A stretch of 64,000 bases of DNA from Mesorhizobium sp. B2-1-8 (GCF_006442545.2 NZ_CP083952.1:5247501-5311500); one strand, 5' to 3'. Positions 8,253 through 20,925 are shown, counted from the stretch's first letter. Notes: generated from the sequence alone by a model not told the origin. Program-made: numbers and translations.

Positions 8253-8699
8253 ATGGTTCACAACCTCATTTCCAGGGTCCGAAGGCGCGAGTTCCGAACA
8301 GACGATTCGGGAACTTCAGCGGTCGAGTTCGCCCTGCTGTCACCGCTTTTCATCCTTATTTTGCTCGGAATGGTTGCATACGGCATCTATTTTGGCGCCG
8401 CTAACTCGATCCAGCAAATTGCAGCCGACGCCGCCCGGACGGCCATTGCCGGGGTGAACCAGACCGAGCGGCAGACGCTCGTGGCCAGCTATCTCGCCAA
8501 CAACGCTGGCGGCTACCCCTTCGTGGACGCCAGCAAACTGACCTACCAGGCCAATGACAGCGTGGCCGACGGAAGCCAATTCGTGGTGTCCGTCTCGTAG
8601 GATGCCCGCAACCTGCCGATCTGGAATCTGTTCCCGGGCATAGCCATGCCAGGGACGACCATCAACCGTCAGTCAACGATCAGGGTCGGGGGTATCTGA
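8253..8699 (+). pseudogene. TadE-like pilus assembly protein, interrupted by an amber codon
   Basis: The 116 residues before the stop show a TadE-type layout: a short basic N-terminus, DSGTSAVEFALLSPLFILIL as start of the membrane helix, GAANSIQQIAADAARTA after it, then a periplasmic part ending VVSVS. The TAG at 8598-8600 is in frame, and the frame continues for 32 codons as DARNLPIWNLFPG... to a TGA that directly abuts the ATG of the tadG-like gene. That extension looks like the normal TadE C-terminus, so a Tyr codon probably became TAG. Sequencing error is the alternative. The truncated product may still insert in the membrane. Confidence 0.7.
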
Positions 8700-10456
8700 A
8701 TGCTGCAGCGGGCGGGCAAGGGCATCGGCCGGCTTGCACGGTCGATGATGGGAGACAGGAAGGCGAACTTCGCCGTCATGACCGCATTGAGCGCGCCGGT
8801 AGCATTGGCGCTGGCAGCTGTGGCCATAGATGAAGCCTCCATCTACACCGAGCGCCGGGAAGCCCAGGCGATGGTCGACCTGGCGGCGATCACCGCCGCC
8901 TCGAACATCAACAACGTCAACACAGCGGTCGTCACCACGCTCACCGACAACGGCATGCCGGGCGTCGTCGTTCAAGGCTCGGGCCAGACCATCCCAGCAG
9001 CCGCCGGGAAGACGGTGGTGACGGTTACGCAGGGCCGATATGCGTCATCGACCGCCAATGTCGGCCAGCGCTTCCAGGCGGGCGTGACGCCTTACAATGC
9101 CGTCCGGGTCACCTTGGCGAAGATCCCCAAGCGCTACTTCGCAAGCTCGCTGATTCCCACTCCGGTCATCGGCACCCAAGCCACCGCCAGCATGACGCCG
9201 CAGGCGACATTCTCGGTCGGGTCGAGATTGCTCAGCGTCAATGGCGGCATCCTCAACGCACTTTTGAGCGGACTTCTCGGCGGCAACATCTCGCTCAGCG
9301 TCATGGATTACAACGGGCTGATCTCGGCCGATGTCAGCGTGCTTTCCTTCGTCAGTGCGCTCGGCACACAACTGAACATCACGGCCGGCACCTATTCCGA
9401 CGTTCTGGCCTCGAAGGCGACCGTCGGCCAGATCGCCACGGCCATGGCCAATGTTCCTGGCCTCGGCAACACCGCCAAGGTCGCCCTGCAGACTATCGCC
9501 ACCAAGTCGACCAGCACCGTCAAGATCCCGCTCAGCAGTCTTGTCGACCTTGGTTCCGTCGGCAGCCTGGGCCTTGGGCAACAGCCATCCGGCCTTGGCG
9601 TGGACGCAAGCGCCATGGGGATGCTGACGGCGGCGGCCGTACTCGCCAACGGCACCAACCAGGCCGCGGTCGATCTCGGCGCCACCATCCCGGGACTGCT
9701 CTCCACCAAGCTCAGCATCGCCATCGGGGAGCCGATCCAATCCTCGCCATGGCTGGCGCTCGATGGCATCGGCACTGTCGTGCGGACCGCCCAGACACGT
9801 ATCAAACTGACGGCCTCCGTCGGTATCGGCAGCCCGGCCTGGCCGGCGGCATCAGCCTGCTCGCCGTCAATCTGCCGCTCAACGTGGAAGTCGCCTATGC
9901 CGAGGCCAAGCTGACCGACATCACGTGCCCGACAGGCCCGTCCAGCATCAGCGTTTCCATCGCCGCGCACCCCGGCATTGCCCAGTTGAACCTGGCCAAC
10001 AGCAACAATCCCTCGGGCTTCGCCGACTTCAGCCAGCCTCAGACCTTTACGAACGCGGACATCGCCGATGTTAAGCTGCTGTTGATGCCGTTGATTCAGG
10101 TGATGGGTTCGGCCGCGACCGCGATCACCAACAACAGCCCGCAGACCCTGACCTTCAACGCGACCGACATCGCCAACAAGACGGTGAAGACCGTTTCGAC
10201 GCGAAACATCTCGCAGCCGCTCACCACGTCGCTGGTCAACAACCTGTCGCTTTCGGCCAATGTGCTTGGCCTTGGGATCGATGTGACTGCCCTGCTCGGA
10301 ACTGTCAAACCGGCAATGGTGGCCCTGCTCAACACTGTGACGGCGCCCGTCGACGACCTGCTCTACAATGTGTTGTCAGCCCTGGGCGTCGGTGTCGGCC
10401 AGGCCGACGTGCGCGTCACCGGTGCGACCTGCGGACGGGCAGTGCTCGTTCAGTAG
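8700..10456 (+). pseudogene. TadG-like pilus assembly protein, frameshifted
   Basis: The N-terminus is TadG-like: a basic start, GDRKANFAVMTALSAPVALALAAVAID as membrane helix, then YTERREAQAMVDLAAITAA. A long periplasmic Ala/Thr/Ser-rich part follows. Near 9833-9835 the frame is lost; adding one C to the run gives SPGLAGGISLLAVNLPLNVE and an open frame to the stop at 10456. So the intact gene would encode about 585 aa, and the version here stops at residue 404. With the amber codon in the adjacent tadE-like gene, both minor pilin-type genes appear broken. No other tad genes are in the window. Confidence 0.7.
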
Positions 10457-10484
10457 GACCGCTTGGCCACAACCGAAGCGCCAA

Positions 10485-12119
10485 TCAGTCGAGCCGACCG
10501 AGGAAGCAGCCGAGAGCAGGCAGCGAGAGCGCGTTTTCCTCGACGGAAGTGGTCCCGCCCAGGACGGCCGCGACAGTTCCGATATCCTCAGGCAACGGCC
10601 AAGTCGCCGGCTCTCCGGCGAAATTGAAGACACAGAGCAGCCTTTCTCCGCCACCCTCGCGGATGAAGGCGAGCACGTCGCCCTCGGTGTCGAGAAAGCT
10701 GATCGACCCACCGACCAGCGCAGGGTGCTGTTTACGCAAAGCGAGCGCCGAGCGGTAGGCCGACAGCACCGATTGCTCCTCGCCGTTCTGCACATCGACC
10801 GCGCGGGCGCGATGGCTTGCCGGCACAGGCAGCCAGGGTTTTGCGGTAGAAAAGCCCGCATTGTCGGCGCCTGCCTCCCAGACCATCGGCGTGCGGCAGC
10901 CATCCCTGCCCTTGACGCCGGGCCAGAAACGGATGCCGACGGGATCGCGCAGATCCTCATAGGCAAGCTCCGCTTCCTCAAGGCCGAGCTCCTCGCCCTG
11001 ATAGAGGCAGATCGAGCCGCGCAGGCAGGCGAGCAGCATGATCGAGAATCTGGCCATAAGGTCGGGATCGCCACCTGGGCGTATCCAGCGGCTGACATGG
11101 CGCACCACGTCATGGTTGGAGAATGCCCAGCAGACCCAGCCGTCGGCAACCGCGCTCTCGAAGGCTTCGACGCAGCCGCGTACATGCGCCGCCGAAAACT
11201 GCGAACCGAGCAGGTCGAAAGTGTAGCTCATCTGAAGCTTGTCGCCGCCGGAGGTGTAGGCGGCGAGCGTCTGCAGCGAGCGGCCTTCATCGCCGATCTC
11301 GCCGACGGCGGCGCGGCCCTCATACTCGTCCAGCAATGCCCGGAAGCGCTTGAGGAACGCCAGGTTTTCCGGCTGCGTCTTGTCGAACAGATGCTCCTGA
11401 TAGAGGTAGGTATTGGTCTCTGTGTTGGTGCCGGCAACGCTCGAAGCCAAGGGCGGATTGCTGCGCAGCCAGCGGTCGTGGACATAATAATTGACCGTGT
11501 CGAGCCGGAAGCCGTCGACACCGCGCTCCAACCAGAACCGCACCGTGTCCAGCAACGCGTCCTGGACGTCCGGGTTGTGGAAATTGAGATCCGGCTGCGA
11601 GGCGAGGAAATTGTGCATGTAATATTGCCGACGGGTCGCGTCCCACTCCCAGGACGGTCCCCCGAAGACCGACAGCCAATTGTTGGGCGCGCCGCCGTCC
11701 GGCCTGGCGTCGGCCCAGACGTACCAGTCGGCCTTGGCATTGTCGCGGCTGGCGCGGCTTTCGATGAACCATTCATGCTTGTCGGATGAATGCGACAGCA
11801 CCTGATCAATGACGATCTTCAGGCCGAGCCTGTGCGCTTCGGCAACCAGCGCGTCGAAATCCGCCAACGTGCCGAACATCGGGTCGACGTCGCGATAGTC
11901 CGATACATCATAGCCCATGTCGGCCATCGGCGACTTGAAAAAGGGCGACAGCCAGACGGCATCGACGCCGAGCGAAGCGATATGGGCGAGCCTCGACGTG
12001 ATGCCGCCGAGATCGCCGCTACCATCGCCGGTGGTGTCCTGGAAAGAGCGCGGATAGACTTGGTAGATGACGCACCCTCGCCACCACTCGGCTCCCTGCT
12101 CCACATTCTCACCGGTCAT
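10485..12119 (-). CDS. GH13 alpha-glucosidase (AglA type)
   Basis: A 544-aa GH13 enzyme that should hydrolyse terminal alpha-1,4 (or alpha-1,6) glucosidic bonds in maltooligosaccharides or disaccharides. It has an N-terminal WWRGCVIYQVYPRSFQDT, typical of alpha-glucosidases, then the GH13 conserved regions DQVLSHSS, GFRLDTVNYY with the nucleophile Asp, a GEIGD acid/base region, and FSNHD. The start follows aggaggg by six bases and overlaps the glgX stop by 11 bases, so it is the last gene of the glycogen operon. It may finish the breakdown of short glucans released by GlgX. The exact substrate cannot be read from sequence. Confidence 0.85.
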   Translation of the reverse strand: MTGENVEQGAEWWRGCVIYQVYPRSFQDTTGDGSGDLGGITSRLAHIASLGVDAVWLSPFFKSPMADMGYDVSDYRDVDPMFGTLADFDALVAEAHRLGLKIVIDQVLSHSSDKHEWFIESRASRDNAKADWYVWADARPDGGAPNNWLSVFGGPSWEWDATRRQYYMHNFLASQPDLNFHNPDVQDALLDTVRFWLERGVDGFRLDTVNYYVHDRWLRSNPPLASSVAGTNTETNTYLYQEHLFDKTQPENLAFLKRFRALLDEYEGRAAVGEIGDEGRSLQTLAAYTSGGDKLQMSYTFDLLGSQFSAAHVRGCVEAFESAVADGWVCWAFSNHDVVRHVSRWIRPGGDPDLMARFSIMLLACLRGSICLYQGEELGLEEAELAYEDLRDPVGIRFWPGVKGRDGCRTPMVWEAGADNAGFSTAKPWLPVPASHRARAVDVQNGEEQSVLSAYRSALALRKQHPALVGGSISFLDTEGDVLAFIREGGGERLLCVFNFAGEPATWPLPEDIGTVAAVLGGTTSVEENALSLPALGCFLGRLD

Positions 12120-14112
12120 CAAAAACCCTCCTTGCGCCGCCGTTTCCGGTCCGGCGCTCGATCATGAAATTGACGCTGCGGCCCGGCAGCGGGCGCAGGA
12201 GGTCGATCGCCTGCGTCTCGATTGCCGGGCGCCACCGGAAGCCATCCCGCGCCGGCAAAGTGAAGACGCATTGGCGGCGGTCGCCATTGATCATGACGGC
12301 AAGCCTGCCATCCTCGCCGCCAAGCAGCATGACGAGGCGATGCCGGCTGGAGTCGTTCCAGCCGCTCTCGTCTAGCAGCTCACCGGTTTCGGTCAGCCAA
12401 GCGACGTCGGGAACGCCCGAAGCCTCGGGTTCTCCGGTCAGGAAACGCGTGCCCGACAGTGCCGACACCGCCTGGCGAAGTTCCGCCAGCGCCGACGCGT
12501 AACGCTCCAGTGCCTGGTCGCGGCCTGCCCAGTCCAGCCAGGTGATGGCATTGTCCTGCGCATAGGCGTTGTTGTTGCCCTTCTGGGTGCGGCCGAACTC
12601 GTCGCCTGCTGTCAGCATGATGGTGCCGCGAGAGGCGAACAGCGTGGCGAGCAGCGCGCGGTGGTCGTCGAAGCGCGCCTTGATGATCGCCACGCCGTCC
12701 GTCTCGCCTTCGGCGCCATTGTTCCAGGACAGGTTTTCGCTATGGCCGTCGCGGTTCTGCTCGCCATTGGCCGCGTTGTGCTTGCGCTCATAGGTGACAA
12801 TGTCGGCCAGCGTCATGCCATCATGGGCGGCGATAAAGTTCACGCTGCGGCTTGTTGGCTCCCCTGCCCCGTTGAACACGTCGGACGAACCGGCAAGGCG
12901 CGTGGCGAGAGCACCGACCATGCCGGCATCGCCGCGCCAGAAACGTCTGACATCGTCGCGGTAGCGATCGTTCCACTCAAGGAACGGGGGCCGGAAATTG
13001 CCCAGTTGATAGCCGTTTGCCCCGATATCCCAAGGCTCGGCGATCAGCACGCGATCGCAAAGCAGCGGATCATGGGTGATGGCCCGCAGCAGCGGCGCTT
13101 CCGGATCGAAGGCGCCATCGACCCGGCCCAGCACCGGGGCCAGATCGAACCGGAAGCCGTCGAGGCCGGCCTGGCGCACGAAATGACGGAGTGTGTCGAG
13201 CACCATTTCCCGCACCATCAGATGGTCGCAGGCGATCGTGTTGCCGGTCCCAGTATCATTGACCAGTCCGCCATCCGGCCGGTGCCGATAGTAGGCCTGG
13301 TTGTCGAGGCCGCGTAGCGAGAGCGTCGGCCCCAGCCTGTCGCTTTCGCCGGTGTGGTTGAAGACGAGGTCGAGAATGGTGCCGATGCCGGCCCGGCGCA
13401 GCACGGCGACCGTGTCCTGCAATTCCTTCAGACCGCCGGGCGCCAGGCGAGGGTCGAGCGCCATGAAGGTGACTGGATTGTAGCCCCAGGCGTTGCTTAG
13501 GCCCAGCGGCGGCAGATGCCGCTCGTCGATCGACGCCGTCACGGGCATCAGTTCGACAGCGGAGACGCCGATCCTTTGCAGATGCTCGATGATGGCTGGA
13601 TGGGCAAGTGCGGCGATCGTACCGCGCGTTTCTTCCGGCACATCCGGGTGGAGCTTGGTGAAGGCGCGGACATTCAGTTCGTAGATCAGGCCGCCCGGAC
13701 GAAACAGCGGCGGCAGGACCGGCGGAGCCGTGGGCAAGGCCTTGGCCACGGTCTTGGGCATCAGCGACGCGGTGTCGGCGCCCTCATAGCGCCGCGCGGC
13801 GAGCCGCCGGTGATAGGCGTAGGGCCGGTCGATTTCGACGGCGTAAGGATCGGTCAGCAGCTTGTCGGGGTCGAACCACAGCCCACGCTCGGGTGCATAG
13901 TCCCCATCGGCACGCAGGCCATAGCGCACGCCCGCGGTCAGGCCGGAGACGAAGAGTGCGTGCACGCCGTCGCCTTCCGGCTTCAGCTCCAGGCGATCGT
14001 GTTCGCGATTTCCGTGCTCGTCGAAGACCGAAACCCAGAGGCGACGGGCCGACGAGGACCATGCGGCGAAGCGGATGCCTTCGGGGGTGATGGTGGCGCC
14101 GAGCGACGTCAT
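12109..14112 (-). CDS. glgX: Glycogen debranching enzyme GlgX
   Basis: A 667-aa isoamylase-type GH13 protein that removes alpha-1,6 branches of limit dextrin left by GlgP. The N-terminal CBM48-like domain (ITPEGIRFAAWSSSARRLWV) is followed by the catalytic barrel with VFNHTGES, DGFRFDLAPVLG (nucleophile Asp), a LIAEPWDIG region carrying the catalytic Glu, and FIAAHDGMTL. The length fits GlgX (650-700 aa). It comes after pgm, separated by a palindromic repeat, and overlaps the alpha-glucosidase gene. Confidence 0.92.
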   Translation of the reverse strand: MTSLGATITPEGIRFAAWSSSARRLWVSVFDEHGNREHDRLELKPEGDGVHALFVSGLTAGVRYGLRADGDYAPERGLWFDPDKLLTDPYAVEIDRPYAYHRRLAARRYEGADTASLMPKTVAKALPTAPPVLPPLFRPGGLIYELNVRAFTKLHPDVPEETRGTIAALAHPAIIEHLQRIGVSAVELMPVTASIDERHLPPLGLSNAWGYNPVTFMALDPRLAPGGLKELQDTVAVLRRAGIGTILDLVFNHTGESDRLGPTLSLRGLDNQAYYRHRPDGGLVNDTGTGNTIACDHLMVREMVLDTLRHFVRQAGLDGFRFDLAPVLGRVDGAFDPEAPLLRAITHDPLLCDRVLIAEPWDIGANGYQLGNFRPPFLEWNDRYRDDVRRFWRGDAGMVGALATRLAGSSDVFNGAGEPTSRSVNFIAAHDGMTLADIVTYERKHNAANGEQNRDGHSENLSWNNGAEGETDGVAIIKARFDDHRALLATLFASRGTIMLTAGDEFGRTQKGNNNAYAQDNAITWLDWAGRDQALERYASALAELRQAVSALSGTRFLTGEPEASGVPDVAWLTETGELLDESGWNDSSRHRLVMLLGGEDGRLAVMINGDRRQCVFTLPARDGFRWRPAIETQAIDLLRPLPGRSVNFMIERRTGNGGARRVFDDR

Positions 14113-14123
14113 GCGCGCGCCTT

Positions 14124-14148
14124 CCCTTCTCCCCTTGTGGGAGAAGGG
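14124..14148. repeat. Palindromic intergenic repeat between pgm and glgX
   Basis: A 10-bp perfect palindrome (cccttctccc/cttgt/gggagaaggg) in the short pgm-glgX gap. From memory, this type of purine/pyrimidine palindrome recurs between genes in rhizobial genomes (RIME/REP-like). In the mRNA it forms a hairpin just upstream of the glgX ribosome binding site. Confidence 0.5.
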
Positions 14149-14167
14149 ACGGCCTCATCCGCCACCC

Positions 14168-15799
<1,632 letters not shown>

Positions 15800-17245
15800 T
15801 CAGGAAACCCTTTTCGAAAGCAGCAGGCGATAGAGTTCGACGTATTTTTCGGCGCTTCGATCCCACGACACATCGCTCTTCATGCCTTGGCGCTGGATGG
15901 TCTCGAAGGTTGCTGAACTGCCGTAGGCGTCGGCCAGCCGGCGGATGGCGTGGAGCAGCGCGCCGCCATTGTTGGGCGCAAACTGGAACCCGGTCGCCAC
16001 GCCGGCGCCAAACGCTGCTTCATTGGCATCGATGATGGTATCGGCGAGGCCGCCGGTGCGGGCGACGACCGGCACGCAGCCATAGCGCAGGCCGTAAAGC
16101 TGCGTCAGTCCGCAAGGTTCGAAGCGCGAGGGAATAACGATGGCGTCGCAGCCGCCCTGCATGATGTGCGACAGCCCCTCGTCATAGCCGACGACCACGC
16201 CGATGCGACCACGGTGGCGTGCGGCCGCGGCCAGCAGTGCGCCTTCGAGGCCGGCGTCGCCCGAGCCGAGGATGGCCAGCCTGGCGCCTGTCGCGACGAT
16301 GCCGTCGACCACCGTCGCCAATATGTCCATGCCCTTCTGCCAGGTCAGCCGGCTGACGACACAGACAATCGGGCTGCCGTCGCGGTCGAGGCCGAAACGG
16401 TCCTCGACGGCGGCCCTGTTGGGCGCGCGTGCCTTCAACGTTTCGGCCGTATAGGTCGATACCAGATGCTTGTCGGTTGCCGGATCCCAGATGGCGGTGT
16501 CGATGCCATTGACGATGCCATGGAGATCGCTTGAACGCATGTTGATGAGACCGTCGAGGCCCATGCCGAATTCCGGCGAACGGATTTCCTGCGCATAGGT
16601 CGGGCTCACGGTGGTGATCGCCCAGGCGGCCTGCAAACCGGCCTTGAGGAAGCCGACACCGCCATAATATTCGACGCCGTCAAGCGCCATCGCCGCGGCC
16701 GGCAGGCCGAGCTCGCCGAAGATGCCGGCGCCGAACTGGCCCTGGAAGGCGAGATTGTGGACGGTCATCATCGAGGGTATGCCAACGGCTTTGCCGTAGC
16801 GCATATAAGCCAGCGTCATCGCCGACTGCCAGTCATGAGCATGGACGATGTCAGGCAGGTAGCCCGAGATGGCGCCGCCGGCGATATCGGCGCCCGCCTG
16901 GCTCAGCGCCGCGAAGCGCCGCCAATTGTCCGGCCAATCGGCGCCTGAGGCGTTGCCATAGGGACCGCCGGGGCGGTCGAACAGATGCGGCGCGTCGAGC
17001 ACGAAGAGGTCGAGCCCGGCGACCTCGACGGCGTGGACCGAGGCCTTGCCGCCCTGCAGCAAGGGGTACTGATAGACGGCCCTCTTTTTCTTGAAGGCGC
17101 CCATCACCATGGGAAAGCCCGGAACGAGCGTGCGCATGGTCACGCCCTTGGCCGCGAGGGCGATGGGCAGCGCGCCGGTTACGTCGGCAAGCCCGCCGGT
17201 CTTGATCAGCGGGAAGATTTCGGGCGTGACCGACAGAACATGCAT
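15800..17245 (-). CDS. glgA: Glycogen synthase GlgA
   Basis: A 481-aa GT5 enzyme that transfers glucose from ADP-glucose to the growing alpha-1,4 glucan. It has the ADP-glucose-binding KTGGLADV near residues 15-22 and the C-terminal GT-B signature with [18 protein letters not shown] and TGGLADTI. The length matches Agrobacterium GlgA (about 480 aa) when translation starts at [13 protein letters not shown]; longer in-frame starts exist upstream, including an ATG 27 bases earlier. It lies between glgC and pgm. Confidence 0.95.
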   Translation of the reverse strand: MHVLSVTPEIFPLIKTGGLADVTGALPIALAAKGVTMRTLVPGFPMVMGAFKKKRAVYQYPLLQGGKASVHAVEVAGLDLFVLDAPHLFDRPGGPYGNASGADWPDNWRRFAALSQAGADIAGGAISGYLPDIVHAHDWQSAMTLAYMRYGKAVGIPSMMTVHNLAFQGQFGAGIFGELGLPAAAMALDGVEYYGGVGFLKAGLQAAWAITTVSPTYAQEIRSPEFGMGLDGLINMRSSDLHGIVNGIDTAIWDPATDKHLVSTYTAETLKARAPNRAAVEDRFGLDRDGSPIVCVVSRLTWQKGMDILATVVDGIVATGARLAILGSGDAGLEGALLAAAARHRGRIGVVVGYDEGLSHIMQGGCDAIVIPSRFEPCGLTQLYGLRYGCVPVVARTGGLADTIIDANEAAFGAGVATGFQFAPNNGGALLHAIRRLADAYGSSATFETIQRQGMKSDVSWDRSAEKYVELYRLLLSKRVS

Positions 17246-17323
17246 GCGCTTAACGATCCGCTCCTGGTCCATGTCGCCCGGAACCGCGCAGCGGCTTTGG
17301 GACTGCGACATGCACAAAACACC

Positions 17324-18589
17324 CTAAAGTGACAGCTTGTTGATCATGTCCTGTGTGATCAGGCAGATACCCTTTTCCGAAACGCGGAAGCGCTTGGCAT
17401 CGAGCGCGGGATCTTCGCCGACCACCAGCCCCTCCGGTATCCTTACACCGTGGTCGATGACGACGCGCTTCAACTTTGCGTTCCGGCCGACATGAACGTC
17501 GGGCAGCATGACAACCTCTTCCAGCGTCGAATAGGAATTGATGCGCGCGCCGGTGAAGATCAGGCTCTTCTTCAGCGAGGCGCCCGAGACGATGCAATCG
17601 CCCGAAACCAGTGACGACACGGCGGAACCGCGCCTGCCGTCCTCGTCATGGACGAACTTTGCCGGCGGCTTCAGTTCGGCATAGGTCCAGATCGGCCAGT
17701 CGCGGTCGTAGAGGTCGAGTTCGGGCGTCACGTCGGTCAGATCGATATTGGCCTCCCAGTAGGCATCGACCGTGCCGACATCGCGCCAGTAGGCCTCGTT
17801 CTCGGCCGTAGAACGCACGCAGGACTTGGTGAAGCGGTGCGCGATCGCCTTACCGTGCGTGACGATATAGGGGATGATGTCCTTGCCGAAATCGCGGCTG
17901 GAGCCCGGCTCGGCGGCGTCGCGGCGCAACTGTTCCATCAGGAACTTGGTCTTGAAGACGTAGATGCCCATCGAGGCCAAGGCGAATTCCGGATTACCCG
18001 GAATGCCGGGCGGATCGGCGGGCTTTTCGACGAAGGCGATGATGTTGTCCTTGGCATCGACATGCATGACGCCGAAGCCGGTCGCTTCCATGCGCGGCAC
18101 TTCGAGGCAGCCGACCGTGACATCGGCGCCGGCATCGACATGCTGGCGCAGCATCATCTCGTAATCCATCTTGTAGATGTGATCGCCGGCCAGGATGACC
18201 ATGTATTCGGGGCCATAGGCCTCGATGATGTCGATGTTCTGGTAGACGGCGTCCGCCGTGCCTTCATACCACTGCGTTTCCGAGACGCGCTGGCTGGCCG
18301 GCAGGATGTCGAAGCTCTCGTTTCGTTCGGGCCGCAGGAAGTTCCAGCCGCGCTGCAGGTGGCGGATCAGCGAATGCGCCTTGTACTGGGTGGCGACGCC
18401 GAGGCGGCGGATGCCGGAGTTCAATGCATTGGAGAGCGCGAAATCGATGATGCGCGTCTTGCCGCCGAAGTAGACCGCCGGCTTGGCGCGCCGGTCGGTC
18501 AGTTCCTTGAGGCGGCTGCCGCGCCCGCCCGCCAACACATAGGCCATGGCGTCGCGGGCCAGCGGCTGGGTTCTTTTCAAGTCTGCCAT
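17324..18589 (-). CDS. glgC: Glucose-1-phosphate adenylyltransferase GlgC
   Basis: A 421-aa ADP-glucose pyrophosphorylase, normally the allosterically controlled first step of glycogen synthesis (ATP + glucose-1-P to ADP-glucose + PPi). It has the nucleotide-binding [19 protein letters not shown] near residues 20-38, [14 protein letters not shown], a central FVEKPADPP sugar-phosphate site, and a C-terminal left-handed beta-helix region (DCIVSGA...[10 protein letters not shown]). A strong gggaggg ribosome binding site precedes the ATG. Confidence 0.96.
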   Translation of the reverse strand: MADLKRTQPLARDAMAYVLAGGRGSRLKELTDRRAKPAVYFGGKTRIIDFALSNALNSGIRRLGVATQYKAHSLIRHLQRGWNFLRPERNESFDILPASQRVSETQWYEGTADAVYQNIDIIEAYGPEYMVILAGDHIYKMDYEMMLRQHVDAGADVTVGCLEVPRMEATGFGVMHVDAKDNIIAFVEKPADPPGIPGNPEFALASMGIYVFKTKFLMEQLRRDAAEPGSSRDFGKDIIPYIVTHGKAIAHRFTKSCVRSTAENEAYWRDVGTVDAYWEANIDLTDVTPELDLYDRDWPIWTYAELKPPAKFVHDEDGRRGSAVSSLVSGDCIVSGASLKKSLIFTGARINSYSTLEEVVMLPDVHVGRNAKLKRVVIDHGVRIPEGLVVGEDPALDAKRFRVSEKGICLITQDMINKLSL

Positions 18590-18640
18590 TTATACCCTCC
18601 CAAGTTACTCGTCTTTATGCGTTGACCAGCCTTAACGAGT

Positions 18641-20854
18641 TCAGTCGGCGGCGAGTTCGAGCATGATCGTCGACAGCGGCGGCAGAAGCATCGTTGCCGA
18701 GATGCTCTTGCCCTCCGCCCTTGCCTCGACCACGCCGCCATTGCCCATGCCGGAGCCGCCATATTCGGTAGCGTCGGTGTTGATGATCTCGCGCCACTTG
18801 CCGGCTGTCGGTAGCGGCACACGATAATTGTCGCGCGGCACCGGTGTGAAATTGGAGATGACGGCGACCGGATTGCCGCCGGGAGCGCTGCGCACCCAGG
18901 CGAAAACCGAATTCTGGCTGTCGTCGACGATCAGCCAGGAAAATCCTTCCGGCTCGCAGTCGCGGCCATGCAAGGCCGGTCGTGAACGGTAGAGATAATT
19001 GAGATCGCGAACCGTCTGCCAGACGCCGCGATGCGGGCGGAAATCGAGCAGGTTCCAATCAAGCGCGCGCGCTTCGCTCCATTCACGGCGCTGCGCGAAT
19101 TCCTGGCCCATGAACAGCAGCTTCTTGCCGGGATAACCCCACATGAAGCCGTAATAGGCACGCAAGGTCGCGAATTTCTGCCAGTCGTCGCCAGCCATCT
19201 TGCCGAGCAGCGTGCCTTTGCCGTGCACGACCTCGTCATGCGAGAGCGGCAGCACGAAATTCTCCGAGAAGGCATAGGTCAGGCCGAAGGTGAGCTCATT
19301 GTGGTGGTGCTTGCGGAAAATCGGCTCCTTGGAAAAATACTCCAGCGTGTCGTGCATGAAGCCCATGTTCCACTTGAAGCCGAAGCCCAGTCCGCCTTCA
19401 TGGACGGGCGCCGAGACCTTTGGCCATGAAGTCGATTCCTCGGCGATGGTCATGACGCCGGGATGGTGCCCGTAGAGCTCCTTGTTCATCTTCTGCAGGA
19501 AGCTGACCGCTTCGAGGTTTTCGCGCCCACCCTTTTCGTTGGGGATCCATTCGCCCTGCTTGCGCGAATAGTCGAGGTAGAGCATCGAGGCGACCGCGTC
19601 GACGCGAAGACCGTCGACATGGTACTTTTCCGCCCAGAACAGTGCGTTGTTGACGAGGAACGATACCACCTCGCGGCGGCCGAAATTGTAGATCGCGGTG
19701 TTCCAGTCCGGGTGGAAGCCCTTGCGCGGGTCGGCATGCTCGTAGAGCGCGGTGCCGTCGAAATGGACCAGACCGTGCTCATCGACAGGAAAATGCGCCG
19801 GCACCCAGTCGAGGATGACGCCGACGCCGGCACGGTGGGCGCCATCGACGAAGCGGGCAAAGCCGTCCGGATCGCCGAAGCGGGCCGATGGCGCGTAGAG
19901 GCCGGTGGTCTGATAGCCCCAGGACGGGTCATAGGGATGCTCGGAGATCGGCAGGAATTCGATGTGGGTGAAACCGGTCTCGACCACATAGGGGATCAGC
20001 CGGTCGGCCAGTTCATCCCATGACAGGAAGGTGCCGTCGTCGCGAAGCTGCCAGGAACCGGCGTGGACCTCGTAGATCGAGATGGCTTCGCGCCGAGGGT
20101 CGGCGTTGCGCCAGTAATTGCGATGTGCCTCGTCACCCCATGCATGCGCCGGCGGCACCGCGGTTACCGAGGCGGTTGCCGGGCGCAGTTCCGACTTGAA
20201 GGCGAACGGATCGGCTTTCAGCGGCAATCTCACGCCATCTGGACCGATGATCTCGTATTTATAGGGCCGGCCGGCACCGATATCGGGAATGAACAGCTCC
20301 CAGATGCCGGTGTCGCGACGGTCGCGCATCGTATGCCGGCGTCCGTCCCAATCGTTGAAATCGCCGACCACCGAGACGCGCCTGGCATTTGGGGCCCACA
20401 CCGCGAAATGCACGCCGGTGGCGCCCTCGTGCTCGATGACATGCGCGCCAAGCTTGTCGAACAGCCTGAGATGCGAACCCTCGGCGATGTAGTAATCGTC
20501 CATCGGTCCGAGCACCGGACCGAACGAATAAGGATCGGTCAGCCACCAGTCGCCGCCGGCATTGCGCGCGTGGTAGCGGAGCGGCTGGCGCTTCCTGATC
20601 GACAGCTTGCCCTCGAAGAAACCGGCTTCGTCGCGCCTGGTCAATTCGCCTGCCTCGATGCCGGTCAGCGTATAGGCGGAGACCGACTGCGCGTGCGGAA
20701 CGAAGCAGCGCGCGAACAGGCTCTTGCCGGCTTCCTGGACACCGAGAACCGCAAAGGGATCGCCGTGCGTACCGGCGACAATCGCCGCAACATCGCTGGC
20801 TGGCGCCAGTCCGTCCGGCCCGCTTGTCGCAGCGGTCGCGCGCGGCTTCCTCAT
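18641..20854 (-). CDS. glgB: 1,4-alpha-glucan branching enzyme GlgB
   Basis: A 737-aa GH13 branching enzyme that cuts alpha-1,4 chains and re-attaches them by alpha-1,6 bonds. It has an N-terminal CBM48 (GATGVHFAVWAPNARRVSVV) and the catalytic motifs DWVPAHFPVDEHG, DGLRVDAVASMLYLDYSR, EESTSWP and LSHDEVVHGK. The start MRKPRA follows a ggggagg ribosome binding site and gives the usual rhizobial length; a frame extension upstream looks untranslated. It sits between glgP and glgC. Confidence 0.95.
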   Translation of the reverse strand: MRKPRATAATSGPDGLAPASDVAAIVAGTHGDPFAVLGVQEAGKSLFARCFVPHAQSVSAYTLTGIEAGELTRRDEAGFFEGKLSIRKRQPLRYHARNAGGDWWLTDPYSFGPVLGPMDDYYIAEGSHLRLFDKLGAHVIEHEGATGVHFAVWAPNARRVSVVGDFNDWDGRRHTMRDRRDTGIWELFIPDIGAGRPYKYEIIGPDGVRLPLKADPFAFKSELRPATASVTAVPPAHAWGDEAHRNYWRNADPRREAISIYEVHAGSWQLRDDGTFLSWDELADRLIPYVVETGFTHIEFLPISEHPYDPSWGYQTTGLYAPSARFGDPDGFARFVDGAHRAGVGVILDWVPAHFPVDEHGLVHFDGTALYEHADPRKGFHPDWNTAIYNFGRREVVSFLVNNALFWAEKYHVDGLRVDAVASMLYLDYSRKQGEWIPNEKGGRENLEAVSFLQKMNKELYGHHPGVMTIAEESTSWPKVSAPVHEGGLGFGFKWNMGFMHDTLEYFSKEPIFRKHHHNELTFGLTYAFSENFVLPLSHDEVVHGKGTLLGKMAGDDWQKFATLRAYYGFMWGYPGKKLLFMGQEFAQRREWSEARALDWNLLDFRPHRGVWQTVRDLNYLYRSRPALHGRDCEPEGFSWLIVDDSQNSVFAWVRSAPGGNPVAVISNFTPVPRDNYRVPLPTAGKWREIINTDATEYGGSGMGNGGVVEARAEGKSISATMLLPPLSTIMLELAAD

Positions 20855-20925
20855 CAGGCGGTCGCCCTCCCCGGGCACCAAGTGTTTGTTTTTGCAGCCA
20901 TCGTTCGTGGCCTTATGCAATCACA

